Shown here piece by piece: positions 26,262-34,090 of a stretch of 64,000 nucleotides of DNA. Below the pieces are notes generated by a model. It was not told the DNA's origin. It did not search any database and saw only the letters and a program-made list of their open reading frames with translations. The DNA comes from Lachnospiraceae bacterium. GTDB taxonomy: Bacteria; Bacillota_A; Clostridia; Lachnospirales; Lachnospiraceae. The DNA is taken from contig QXWX01000030.1 of the NCBI GenBank assembly GCA_009911175.1, forward strand, positions 13,477 through 77,476, given 5' to 3'. Each line of letters opens with the position of its first letter. Position 1 is the stretch's first letter. A program made the position numbers and the translations under genes.

Positions 26262-26584
26262 TTCTTTCGCTATACATCGAGCAATGAACATCCATTGTTG
26301 ATATGACATAGATAAAAATATTTTTAGATATGTTGTGATAGTCAGCGGATATGATAAAAGATGTTGTCGCATTATATAGAAAAATGTATAATGACTATAT
26401 TATCAAATGTATAGAAGTTTGAAAAAGTATGATGAAATTTTGTCATAGATATTTTGTATATTTGGAATGTTTGAAAAGGTAACTCATGATAGTATTCTGA
26501 TTAGCTTAAAACAGTAAATGTTTTGGAATTTGTTACAATAATCTTTAGAGTATGATATCATGTGTCATCGAAACAGTATATGGG

Positions 26585-26696
26585 AGATGAATTGCAGGTG
26601 AAATTGATCAGCGAAGCGCCTCCCCGGATGAACTGCAGTCCCTGTGAGGCAACGCTTGAGGATGCTTACATTTATATTGCGAATAAGGAACTATAA
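26585..26696 (+). pseudogene. C-terminal tail of an ABC transporter ATPase
   Basis: A frame ending EATLEDAYIYIANKEL and a stop is characteristic of the last residues of ABC-2 type ATPases, which end in a TLEDxYxY motif. No Walker motifs or start precede it; the upstream DNA is AT-rich non-coding sequence. It is a remnant left by deletion. Confidence 0.5.
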
Positions 26697-26725
26697 TTGT
26701 AATAAGAATATATGTATTGCGAAAT

Positions 26726-26754
26726 GTACATAATAATGTTATTATTATGTACAA
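26726..26754. promoter_or_regulatory. perfect palindromic operator of the toxin-antitoxin operon
   Basis: TGTACATAATAAT and ATTATTATGTACA are perfect 13-base inverted arms around GTT. The site ends one base before AAAGGAGGTG, the ribosome binding site of the antitoxin gene. Phd/YefM antitoxins bind such palindromes to repress their own operon. Binding is inferred from position and symmetry. Confidence 0.75.
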
Positions 26755-26769
26755 AGGAGGTGCGTTTAA

Positions 26770-27033
26770 ATGCCAGTAATTAAGCCAATTACGGAACTTA
26801 GAGATACAAATGCAATATCTGAAATTTGTCATAAGCAGCAACAGCCGGTGTTTATTACAAAAAATGGGTATGGAGATTTGGTGGTTATGAGCATAGAAGC
26901 TTATGATGAATTGATCAACATGAACAGAATTGACAAATCAATCCTGGAGGCGGAGCAGGAGGTGTCAAATGGAGCAGAACTGTTAGATGCAAGAGAGGCT
27001 CTAAGTCAATTGAGGAGGAAACATTTTGGATAA
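26770..27033 (+). CDS. Phd/YefM family antitoxin
   Basis: An 87-residue antitoxin. The N-terminal fold (PVIKPITELRDTNAISEICHKQQQPVFITKNGYGDLVVMSIEAYDEL) is the Phd/YefM DNA-binding module, and the acidic C-terminal helix (VSNGAELLDAREALSQLRRK) would wrap the toxin. It overlaps the toxin gene by eight bases and is preceded by a palindromic operator, so the pair is probably autoregulated and stabilises the element. Confidence 0.9.
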   Translation: MPVIKPITELRDTNAISEICHKQQQPVFITKNGYGDLVVMSIEAYDELINMNRIDKSILEAEQEVSNGAELLDAREALSQLRRKHFG

Positions 27034-27328
27034 ATATACTGTTAAGATGTTTCCGCAGGCTTATCGTGATATAGACAAAATCTATGAACAGGCACTTCTT
27101 AATGATAATTACGGTGACAATGCATTAATGCTGGCACAAAGGCTTGAAGATGCGATTTTCAGCTTAGAAGAGCAGCCCTATCGTGGAGCGGAGCGTAAAT
27201 ATGGGTTCTATGCTCATAAAGGGTATCGTCAGTTATTTGTTTCTGGTTACATTATTATCTATGAAGTATTGGATTCAGAAAAAATAGTTGCAGTGCTTAC
27301 AGTTAAATATAGCGGAAGTGAATTTTAA
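27026..27328 (+). CDS. ParE/RelE family toxin
   Basis: A 100-residue toxin with a TTG start behind GAGGAGGA. The ParE/RelE superfamily pattern is clear: YTVKMFPQAYRDIDKIYEQAL, a helical middle (AQRLEDAIFSLEEQPYRG), and C-terminal strands YRQLFVSGYIIIYEVLDSEKIVAVLTVKY. Whether it targets gyrase (ParE) or mRNA (RelE) cannot be decided from sequence; the family is closer to ParE in look. Partner of the overlapping antitoxin. Confidence 0.88.
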   Translation: MDKYTVKMFPQAYRDIDKIYEQALLNDNYGDNALMLAQRLEDAIFSLEEQPYRGAERKYGFYAHKGYRQLFVSGYIIIYEVLDSEKIVAVLTVKYSGSEF

Positions 27329-27335
27329 TCTTTCG

Positions 27336-27530
27336 CTATATTTTTTCTATGGGAATTTGAATCTGGACAACGGCATCCTCCGTTCGGTCGATTACATTTT
27401 CATTGATGATGACCTCATAGGAGAACCCGGATAATGCGAATACGTTTTCACTGGCAAAATCAAAGATTTTCTGATAGCATGCAATTGCGTTTGCGGGAGA
27501 CTCCTGAGCAGCAATGGGAAACTGTATCAT
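27336..27530 (-). pseudogene. C-terminal fragment of a GyrI-like/AraC-effector domain protein
   Basis: A 64-codon reverse frame ending SYEVIINENVIDRTEDAVVQIQIPIEKI, the typical last strand of GyrI-like effector-binding domains at the end of AraC regulators. The N-terminal domain and the rest of the effector domain are missing; the frame runs into the 5' region of the GNAT gene on the other strand. A deletion remnant. Confidence 0.5.
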
Positions 27531-27586
27531 GGGAGTGGGACTTTTTATTACGGATACTGGGCGGTCTGGCTGTGACAGGGCAATTT

Positions 27587-28132
27587 ATGAGGGATAAAAG
27601 GTGGATGGAGACAGAAGATATTATTCTTGGGAAAGCAAAATATGAGGACTGGAGATCCATATACTGTAATGTCTGGTCAAGGCCGGAGACGGCGGAATAT
27701 ATGATATGGAAAGTGACGGCTGATGAGGATGAGGCCAGGGAGAGGATACAACAGACGGTCGCATGGCAGGAAACCCATGATGCGTGGCTGGTTTATGAGA
27801 AGATCAGCGGGCAGGCCATCGGATTTGCCGGAGTGGAGGAAACAGGGCCGCACATTTATCATGAGACTGGTATTGCCCTGGGTCCGGAGTATGTCGGAAG
27901 GGGATATGGGAAACAGATACTGTGTTTATTGATGGAATACTGCGTTTCATTAGGCGGTCAGGAATTTTATTATTCTACGCGGACAGGGAATCTTGCTTCA
28001 AAGGCGTTGGCATTATCCTGTGGATTGGTATACCAGCATTCGGAGCAGAAGACAGACCAGCGTAGTGGAAAAACTTATGAATTGGAGATTTATAAAAAGA
28101 ATCTGAAATGTACAGGGAGTGAGATTGAATGA
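27587..28132 (+). CDS. GNAT family N-acetyltransferase
   Basis: A protein of about 180 residues of the RimJ/RimL-like GNAT branch. It has the N-terminal RSIYCNVWSRPETAEYMIW segment, the central strand QAIGFAGVEE, the acetyl-CoA loop GPEYVGRGYGKQILCLLMEYC (Q/R-x-x-G-x-G/A), and NLASKALALSCGLVY near the C-terminus. The substrate is unknown. The start is uncertain: ATG 27587 or 27605; the upstream frame overlaps a remnant on the other strand. It overlaps the next gene by four bases. Confidence 0.85.
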   Translation: MRDKRWMETEDIILGKAKYEDWRSIYCNVWSRPETAEYMIWKVTADEDEARERIQQTVAWQETHDAWLVYEKISGQAIGFAGVEETGPHIYHETGIALGPEYVGRGYGKQILCLLMEYCVSLGGQEFYYSTRTGNLASKALALSCGLVYQHSEQKTDQRSGKTYELEIYKKNLKCTGSEIE

Positions 28133-28575
28133 AGCCGGAGGAGATTTTGGAGTATTGCATGGAGAATCTGGAAGGGAGTGTCCTTGTGGAGAGCTGGGGA
28201 GAAAAGGCAATTTTTTATAATCCCGGCCGTGCACTGAAACGGGGCGTGTATATATTGACGGTCAAGGAGAAGGATGGCAATAATGACAGAGGTTCGAAGC
28301 TTAACAGACCAGGAATTTACCGGGTGAACCTGGGTGTCCGTAAGGAGACGTTTGTGAAGCTGTTTGGGGCTGTGCCACAACGTCCGGGGGCAGGCGGAAT
28401 TGTGGAAATGGATTATGATTTTTCTACGGTTGACCGTTTTTTGCCGCATCCGGTTTATGCGTGGATGGGGTGGCTGTGTGTCCTGAACCCATCGGAAAAG
28501 ACTTTTGAGGATTTAAAGCCATATATCCAGGAAGCCTATGAATACGCAAAAGAGAAATTTTCCAAACGCAAATAG
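28129..28575 (+). CDS. DUF6194-like protein
   Basis: A 148-residue protein matching the DUF6194 pattern: AIFYNPGRALKRGVYILTVKEKD near the start, LNRPGIYRVNLGVRKETFVKLFG in the middle, and VDRFLPHPVYAWMGWLCVLNPSEKTFEDLKP towards the end. It has a YjbR/luciferase-like small alpha-beta look; no catalytic residues are assigned. ATGA overlap with the GNAT gene indicates co-translation. The function is unknown. Confidence 0.7.
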   Translation: MKPEEILEYCMENLEGSVLVESWGEKAIFYNPGRALKRGVYILTVKEKDGNNDRGSKLNRPGIYRVNLGVRKETFVKLFGAVPQRPGAGGIVEMDYDFSTVDRFLPHPVYAWMGWLCVLNPSEKTFEDLKPYIQEAYEYAKEKFSKRK

Positions 28576-28698
28576 AGAAAGAAGGCAGGAGGCTTGCAAC
28601 ATTTGGAAATGAGTATCTGCAATATTAAGAAAAAAGTCTGCGGCTATATTGGCAGAAAATGATAAATCGGAAGCTGTAGTTTAGAGGAGATAATGATA

Positions 28699-29109
28699 AT
28701 GAATGGAAAAGAAGTGCGTGTAGGCGTGAGTTTACTCGTTGGTAACATGGACAACATGGTTCGATTTTATAGAGATATATTAGGCTTTCAAACGCAATGG
28801 AATGGTGGTTCATTTGCAGACTTTGAAACAGCGAGCGGTGAATTATCCTTGTTTATGTATAGCAGAGAAGAATTTGTCAAGGCAATAGGTGAGGACTATA
28901 TTCCTCCAAATGGTATCAACCAGACTTTTGAAATTGCCCTCTGGTTGCCCAGCTTCGCTGATGTGGATTCAGAATATGAACGTCTGTCGAGGTTAGGGGT
29001 GCAGTTTCCCACAGGAGAACCCATTACTTATCCTTTTGGTATTCATAATTTTTATGTAGCAGACCCAGAGGGAAATTTACTAGAAATCGGAAGTGCAAAT
29101 GCAGTATAA
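28699..29109 (+). CDS. VOC superfamily (glyoxalase/bleomycin resistance-like) protein
   Basis: About 136 residues in two beta-alpha-beta-beta-beta modules: GVSLLVGNMDNMVRFYRDILGFQTQW at the start and VDSEYERLSRLGVQFPTGEPITYPFGIHNFYVADPEGNLLEIG at the end, including the usual D-P-E-GN-LE metal ligand motif. Members bind metal and act as dioxygenases, isomerases or drug-sequestering proteins; the specific role is not visible. ATG 28699 has GAGGAG nine bases upstream; ATG 28693 is an alternative. Confidence 0.85.
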   Translation: MNGKEVRVGVSLLVGNMDNMVRFYRDILGFQTQWNGGSFADFETASGELSLFMYSREEFVKAIGEDYIPPNGINQTFEIALWLPSFADVDSEYERLSRLGVQFPTGEPITYPFGIHNFYVADPEGNLLEIGSANAV

Positions 29110-29115
29110 ATCAGG

Positions 29116-29175
29116 ATTGAACAAAATCGCTATGCCACAGCCTTGGCAGGCCATCGCACAGCGATTTTGTTCAAT
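29116..29175 (+). terminator. long hairpin after the VOC gene
   Basis: Perfect 16-base arms ATTGAACAAAATCGCT/AGCGATTTTGTTCAAT flank a loop with an inner TGCC/GGCA stem. It lies just after the VOC stop and lacks a good T tract, so it may act in transcript 3' end protection or be a short repeat element rather than a classic terminator. Confidence 0.5.
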
Positions 29176-29233
29176 TAAAATTTGTCGAGAAGCTACAGAG
29201 AGTGTAAAATTAGGATTTCATAAGGTGAAGATA

Positions 29234-29905
29234 ATGGCTAGAGAAGTAAAATGGACAAAATATCTATGGTTGAGCCTGCTCTTGTTTGGAGCATTTATGC
29301 TTGAATATTTTTCAATATTTGTAATCGAATTCATGATTCTGCATGTAGATATATGGAACTATACCGCAAACCAAAGAAGCGTTCATTGTATGATAATGGT
29401 TTTTATATGGGCAGTTGTTATTGTAATGGCACTATTTTTTTCGCAGAAGTATTATCACTTTCCCTCAAGAGAAAATAAAGAGGATCATCCTTCTTTGAAA
29501 AATTGGGTCATAACATTTTCCTGCTTAATCTGCTGCAAAATCTTGACTTTTATAGATTGGCATACTCTAAAAGTATTTGGTGAAGTTCAAGGTAAAAATG
29601 CATACCAATTCTGTGCACAATATTTATACTATCTTTTTGAGGTAATGCTTGTTACTCTAATCATAATGTATGGGCAAAAAGCGATTGAAACCTTGTTGAA
29701 AAAAGAAAGTCCGATTCCTTTCGGTGGTATCATATTGGCTGTGACATGGGGAGCGTTTCATTTTGTGTCGAGAGGAGTAGGACTTGAAATATGGAATGGA
29801 ATTTCTACTATGATATTTTCTGTTCTTAGCGGTGTAATGTATTTACGACTAAACAGAAAATGTTTGTATAGCTATCTTTTTATCGCTGTAGGCTATTTAC
29901 TATAG
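29234..29905 (+). CDS. multi-pass membrane protein, CPBP-protease-like
   Basis: About 223 residues with roughly six membrane helices. A short motif in helix 5 (GIILAVTWGAFHFVSRG) has the W-x-x-x-H pattern of CPBP intramembrane (CAAX) metalloproteases, but the paired EExxxR motif of the family is not clearly present, so catalytic activity is doubtful. ATG 29234 has AAGGTGAAG upstream; the longer frame from 29093 runs through the hairpin and is unlikely. Function unknown. Confidence 0.5.
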   Translation: MAREVKWTKYLWLSLLLFGAFMLEYFSIFVIEFMILHVDIWNYTANQRSVHCMIMVFIWAVVIVMALFFSQKYYHFPSRENKEDHPSLKNWVITFSCLICCKILTFIDWHTLKVFGEVQGKNAYQFCAQYLYYLFEVMLVTLIIMYGQKAIETLLKKESPIPFGGIILAVTWGAFHFVSRGVGLEIWNGISTMIFSVLSGVMYLRLNRKCLYSYLFIAVGYLL

Positions 29906-29959
29906 ATTGCAATGAATTGATTGCTGTATTGAAGTTATAAGGAAGAATAGGTGACCAAT

Positions 29960-31066
29960 ATGAAAATGAAATCCAAGAGAAAAATTCTCATTATTGTATT
30001 ATCTGTAGTTATTGTGCTGTTCATTGCCGGAGATTGGGCATTATCCGTGATAATATACAACGAAAATTTTAACCAGCGTTTTGAAAGTGATGAGGCGTTT
30101 ATACGGCATGTTGATGATTTTGACGGATTGCAGCGCACGAAATATGAGTTTGTTTCCAATAAGGGACAGAAATTGACGGGATATCTGTACACCACGGAGG
30201 AAAAACCGCATGGAATCGTTGTAATGTCTCACGGATTTGGCGGTGGCGGGCACAACTCTTATATGGACTGCGCAAATTATTTCGCGCATCATGGATACTG
30301 TGTTTTTTCTTATGATGCTACGGGAAATGATGAAAGCGAAGGTGAAGGAGTTGGAGGACTTCCACAGGGAGTCATAGATCTTGACTATGCAATCACATTT
30401 GTGGAAGAAAGTGGGAATTTCCCAGATCTGCCAATCGTTTTATTCGGGCATAGCTGGGGCGGTTACAGTGTTTGCAGTGTACTTACCTATCATCCTGAAG
30501 TAAAAGCAGTTATCGCGTGTTCCGGTTTTAACTCTTCATCGGATATGTTTGAAGCAGAGGGGAAAAAACAGGCAGGGAACGGTATCTATCTTATATTGCC
30601 GTTTGTGAAGCTCCACGAGAGGATGAAATACGGCGGCTATGCCTCAAATACTGCGATGGACGGATTTTCAGAGAGCGATGCCGCCATTATGATCCTGCAT
30701 AGTTTGGATGATGAAGTTGTTCCAGCCAAATACGGCTACGACATTTATTATGAAAAATATAAAGATGATTCCCGGTTTCGTTTCATTCATTTCCAGGATA
30801 AGGGACATAATTATTTCAATGATGAAACCTATAGGGATGAATTTAATGCGGAATTTGACAAATGGCTTGAAACACTGGATTACGATTATAATGTCTCCGA
30901 AAACAAAGAACGGTTTTCGAAGGATAGAGCTGACTATATACATAAAAACCTTGACAGGGAAAAAAGGTTCAATTCATTAGATTTGGAGCTGTTTGGGGAT
31001 TTTGTTGGTTTTTATGATGAAAAGATACACGGGGTTATCAAAAGTGAAGAGGCTTTCGAGAAATGA
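29960..31066 (+). CDS. membrane-anchored alpha/beta hydrolase
   Basis: About 368 residues. An N-terminal membrane helix (about residues 9-32) is followed by an extracytoplasmic serine hydrolase domain: oxyanion motif VVMSHGFGGGGHN, nucleophile elbow LFGHSWGGYS, acid in LHSLDDEVVP, and catalytic His in DKGHNYF. The full triad is visible. The family includes lipases and peptidase-like acyl hydrolases; the substrate is unknown. The C-terminal 70 residues are a charged extension. A strong terminator follows. GTG 29951 is an alternative start. Confidence 0.82.
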   Translation: MKMKSKRKILIIVLSVVIVLFIAGDWALSVIIYNENFNQRFESDEAFIRHVDDFDGLQRTKYEFVSNKGQKLTGYLYTTEEKPHGIVVMSHGFGGGGHNSYMDCANYFAHHGYCVFSYDATGNDESEGEGVGGLPQGVIDLDYAITFVEESGNFPDLPIVLFGHSWGGYSVCSVLTYHPEVKAVIACSGFNSSSDMFEAEGKKQAGNGIYLILPFVKLHERMKYGGYASNTAMDGFSESDAAIMILHSLDDEVVPAKYGYDIYYEKYKDDSRFRFIHFQDKGHNYFNDETYRDEFNAEFDKWLETLDYDYNVSENKERFSKDRADYIHKNLDREKRFNSLDLELFGDFVGFYDEKIHGVIKSEEAFEK

Positions 31067-31077
31067 TTAGTCCAAAA

Positions 31078-31121
31078 TAGCGAGAGCTGTAACCAATGTG
31101 GTTACAGCTCTCGCTAAATTT
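31078..31121 (+). terminator. strong terminator after the hydrolase gene
   Basis: Seventeen-base perfect arms TAGCGAGAGCTGTAACC/GGTTACAGCTCTCGCTA around a five-base loop, then AATTTTT. Confidence 0.85.
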
Positions 31122-31282
31122 TTCCCTAAATTTGCAAATATGGCACTTTATTTTGCAAAAGTGGACTGTCTCGTTGAAAGTAATGGATAAAGTAGATACA
31201 ATAAAATTATCTTTGTAGCAATGAAAGAATTTTTTTATTACCGGAAAGCTATGGAGTAATAATGTATACGGAGGAAAACATA

Positions 31283-31717
31283 ATGAAATCTATTTGTGGA
31301 ATTGATTGTACGAACTGTGAATTAAGCAGCACTTGTAACGGGTGTGCGGCAACAGGAGGCCAGCCTTTTGGGGCGGAATGCCTTGTTGCACAATGCTGTA
31401 AAAAAGGCAAGACAGCGTTAAGTGAATTGAAAGAAAAGCTGATTGCGGCCTTCAATGCGCTTCACATTCCGGATATGGAAGAAGTAACAGAGCTGAATGC
31501 GCTGAAAGGTTCCTTTGCCAACATTGAATATGCCCTTCCCAACAGCCAGATTGTAAAGTTTTGGGATGACAACAGGATCTATCTGGGGAACCAGCTGCAA
31601 AAAAAGGACAGCGACAGGTGCTACGGGATCATCGCTGACGAGAAATACCTCATGGTGTCTGAGTACAGCGGCTTTGGAACTGATGCAGAGATTATTGTGT
31701 TCAAACGATGGAACTAA
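31283..31717 (+). CDS. DUF3795 cysteine-rich protein
   Basis: A 144-residue protein. The N-terminal third has the DUF3795 cysteine pattern (CGIDCTNCELSSTCNGCAATGG, then CLVAQCCKKG), likely a metal-binding knuckle. The remainder is a compact domain with LPNSQIVKFWDDNRIYLGNQL. ATG 31283 lies eight bases after GGAGG, better than ATG 31262. The role is unknown; such genes are common in clostridial genomes. Confidence 0.7.
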   Translation: MKSICGIDCTNCELSSTCNGCAATGGQPFGAECLVAQCCKKGKTALSELKEKLIAAFNALHIPDMEEVTELNALKGSFANIEYALPNSQIVKFWDDNRIYLGNQLQKKDSDRCYGIIADEKYLMVSEYSGFGTDAEIIVFKRWN

Positions 31718-31762
31718 AATGGATCTTCTGGAAAAAACAATAAAAGAGTGGAGGGACGTCCA

Positions 31763-32161
31763 GTGAAGATCTCAAGAGTGACAGCACAATTTCCCTGTGA
31801 TTGTAAAACGGTCTGGGATATTGTTACAGATAATGAGAATTTTGAATGGCGAAGTGATTTATCTAAAATCGAAATAATTGATGAAAATCGTTTTGACGAG
31901 TATACAAGGGATAAATTTGTAACACATTTTCGGATCACTGCAAAGGAGCCATACCGAGAATACCGCTTTGATATGGAAAATCAGAACATGAGAGGTCACT
32001 GGAGCGGCATATTTGAGAGCTGCGATGATGGTACACAGATTACTTTTACAGAACAAGTCCAGGTGAAGAACCCGATTATGAATTTGTTTGTAAAGGGGTA
32101 TCTGAAAAAGCAGCAGGTCGGGTATATTGCAGATCTCAGAAAAGCGATAGCAAAATTGTAA
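31763..32161 (+). CDS. SRPBCC/START-like small protein
   Basis: A 132-residue protein with the SRPBCC (polyketide cyclase-like) signature: an N-terminal strand and helix (AQFPCDCKTVWDIVTDNENFEWRSDLSKIEII), central strands, the TQITFTEQVQVKN strand, and a long C-terminal helix. It probably binds a hydrophobic ligand. The GTG 31763 start is favoured by GGAGGG at 31750-31755. Confidence 0.75.
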   Translation: MKISRVTAQFPCDCKTVWDIVTDNENFEWRSDLSKIEIIDENRFDEYTRDKFVTHFRITAKEPYREYRFDMENQNMRGHWSGIFESCDDGTQITFTEQVQVKNPIMNLFVKGYLKKQQVGYIADLRKAIAKL

Positions 32162-32287
32162 GTTGGAGGATTAAGCAAGTAAAGAAGTGCAGCTTCCTGG
32201 GAAAAAGCGGATGAAAGTTAATGCCTTTCTAAGAGGAAATATACTGGAGACGGGAACGCTGCTGAAAAGAGTGGAGGAGACGACAAA

Positions 32288-32719
32288 ATGAGAAATCCAG
32301 AACAAACAATAGGAAACTTAATAGATAAGCAGAAAGTTTCATTCATTGCCTCGATTTCCGCGGAAGGTTTCCCAAATATGAAAGCTATGCTGCCGCCCAG
32401 AAAACGAGTGGGAATCAAGGAATTTTGGTTTACAACTAATACATCTTCTATGCGGGTAGCTCAATACAGGGAAAATCCAAATGCCAGCATTTATTTTTAT
32501 GACAAACGTTTTTTCCGTGGAGTTATGCTGATTGGCACCATGGAGGTTTTAGAGGATGCTGAAGCTAAGCAGATGATCTGGCTTGAGGGTGATACTATGT
32601 ATTATCCCCAGGGCGTGACAGATCCTGATTATTGTGTTTTAAAATTTACTGCTGAAAAAGGGAGATACTATTCTAACTTTAAATCAGAAGATTTTGATGT
32701 GCTGCCCATGAGCATATGA
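32288..32719 (+). CDS. pyridoxamine 5'-phosphate oxidase family flavoprotein
   Basis: A 143-residue split-barrel FMN-binding protein. The family segments are KVSFIASISAEGFPNMKAM at the start, FWFTTNTSSMRVAQYRENPNASIYFYD in the middle and the GVMLIGTMEVLEDAEAK strand. It is probably an F420- or FMN-type oxidoreductase or flavin sequesterer; the substrate is unknown. GTGGAGGAG lies before the ATG. Confidence 0.85.
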   Translation: MRNPEQTIGNLIDKQKVSFIASISAEGFPNMKAMLPPRKRVGIKEFWFTTNTSSMRVAQYRENPNASIYFYDKRFFRGVMLIGTMEVLEDAEAKQMIWLEGDTMYYPQGVTDPDYCVLKFTAEKGRYYSNFKSEDFDVLPMSI

Positions 32720-32750
32720 AAGAAAATATCTGTGTGGCAGGAGATGGCTA

Positions 32751-33023
32751 AAGATAAGTAAAATATTATTATTAGAGGACGATGTGAGTCTGGTAGATGG
32801 ACTCAAGTATTCTCTAGGGAAGAACGGATTTGATGTTACGGTTGTACGGACAGTGGAAAAAGCCCTTGAGTCCCTGTCAATTATCAGTGAGTACGATCTA
32901 TTACTGCTTGATGTTACTTTACCGGATGGAACAGGATTTGATGTATGTGAAAAGGTAAGACGGCAGAATAGGCAGATACGTGGATACAATCAGTGCGCCA
33001 TAGATTTTGGAAAGATAATTTGA
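32751..33023 (+). pseudogene. response regulator receiver fragment
   Basis: The frame KISKILLLEDDVSLVDGL to VRRQNRQI encodes the first half of an OmpR-type receiver (acidic EDD pair, phosphorylatable Asp in LLLLDVTLPDGTG). There is no canonical start before the EDD motif except GTG 32784, inside the domain. The sequence departs from the family after VRRQNRQI and stops at 33023. It is a truncated gene next to intact regulators of the same family. Confidence 0.65.
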
Positions 33024-33032
33024 GGTTAATCA

Positions 33033-33434
33033 ATGATTAAAATATTATTTGTAGATGATAATTTCGATTGCTTAAAGATTCTGGAGCGTGTGTTTAGGAA
33101 AGAGTTTATCGTATATACAACGTCGGGAGTGAATGCGGCAATGGAGATTCTGAAAAATAAAAAGGTCAATTTGGTCTGTTCTGATTTGCATATGCGCGGT
33201 GAGACAGGTGTTGTTCTGCTACAGGAGATGATACGGAGCGACATGAATATACCGTTTATTTTGATGTCCGGTGATATTGACAGTATGGAAATAAAGAGGG
33301 CAGAATCTTATGGGGCAGTCTTTCTGGAGAAAAACGGGGAGTTAGCCTCTCGGATTAAGAGAATTGCGGTTTCAGTAGAGAAAAAAGGAAGCCAGGCAAT
33401 TGGGGAGATGCCAGCATGCGTAAAAAAATATTAA
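33033..33434 (+). CDS. single-domain response regulator
   Basis: A 133-residue receiver domain without an output domain: acidic pair FVDDN, phosphorylation site SDLHMRGETG (Asp in CSDLHM), conserved Ser in LMSGD and Lys in FLEKN. Such proteins relay phosphate or act by protein contact. The gene overlaps the next response regulator by 19 bases and lies upstream of its kinase, suggesting a three-part signalling cascade. Confidence 0.75.
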   Translation: MIKILFVDDNFDCLKILERVFRKEFIVYTTSGVNAAMEILKNKKVNLVCSDLHMRGETGVVLLQEMIRSDMNIPFILMSGDIDSMEIKRAESYGAVFLEKNGELASRIKRIAVSVEKKGSQAIGEMPACVKKY

Positions 33435-34090
33435 TAGCGGATGATGAAGCAGATATTGTGTCAATGCTTCGTGCCTTTTTTGAAAGCAAAGGATATTTTG
33501 TCCTGTCAGCCGTAAATGGAACAGAAGCATTAAAGCAAGTGGAACAGGAACCGGATATTATCTTGCTTGATATTAATATGCCCGGACTGGATGGCCTGAA
33601 GGTTTGCGAACGTATTCGGGATTATGTGTCCTGCCCTATTCTTTTCTTGACTGCGCGAATAGAAGATACAGACAAAGTAAAAGGGTTTGCCGTCGGCGGT
33701 GATGATTATATTGTCAAGCCCTTTTCCCTTATGGAGCTTGAAGCAAGGGTGACTGCGCATTTGCGCCGGGAAGCAAGGCGTACCTTTGATGCACAGATCA
33801 AGTTCTCCGGTGACCTGACGGTTGATTATTCAGAGCGCTGCCTTTTCTTTGAGGGGCAGCGTCTTGGTCTTGCTAAAAAAGAATTTGATATTGTGGAACT
33901 GTTATCTCAAAATCCGGGACAGGTTTTTACGAAAGAACGGATTTATGAGCGCATTTGGGGTTATGACAGCATGGGGGACAGCAGTGTTGTGGCGGAGCAT
34001 ATCCGAAGGATACGGTCAAAGATTGCAGCATATACGGACAGGGCATATATTGAAACAGTTTGGGGGTGCGGATACAAATGGAGAAAATAA
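33416..34090 (+). CDS. OmpR-family response regulator
   Basis: A 224-residue regulator: receiver domain 1-115 (ADDEAD, phospho-Asp in LLDINMPGLDG, VKPFS) and a winged-helix domain from about 128 (LGLAKKEFDIVELLSQNPGQVFTKERIYERIWGY, ending YIETVWGCGYKWRK). It overlaps the kinase gene by 13 bases. With the kinase and ABC exporter that follow, it forms a unit typical of antimicrobial-peptide sensing and detoxification systems of Firmicutes. Confidence 0.88.
   Translation: MRKKILIADDEADIVSMLRAFFESKGYFVLSAVNGTEALKQVEQEPDIILLDINMPGLDGLKVCERIRDYVSCPILFLTARIEDTDKVKGFAVGGDDYIVKPFSLMELEARVTAHLRREARRTFDAQIKFSGDLTVDYSERCLFFEGQRLGLAKKEFDIVELLSQNPGQVFTKERIYERIWGYDSMGDSSVVAEHIRRIRSKIAAYTDRAYIETVWGCGYKWRK

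Larger units (their letters stand above)
25898..26769. other. AT-rich stretch with two broken genes and a terminator
   Basis: About 870 bases with no intact gene. It contains a short gene with an internal stop (25991-26212), a perfect-stem terminator (26220-26261), an AT-rich stretch from about 26270 to 26570 in which I see nothing further, the tail of an ABC transporter ATPase (26585-26696), and the operator and promoter of the toxin-antitoxin pair. Confidence 0.6.

Noticed and set aside
29093..29233. N-terminal extension of the membrane protein gene at 29234
   Set aside because: The extension is read through a long hairpin overlapping the previous stop and has no ribosome binding site.
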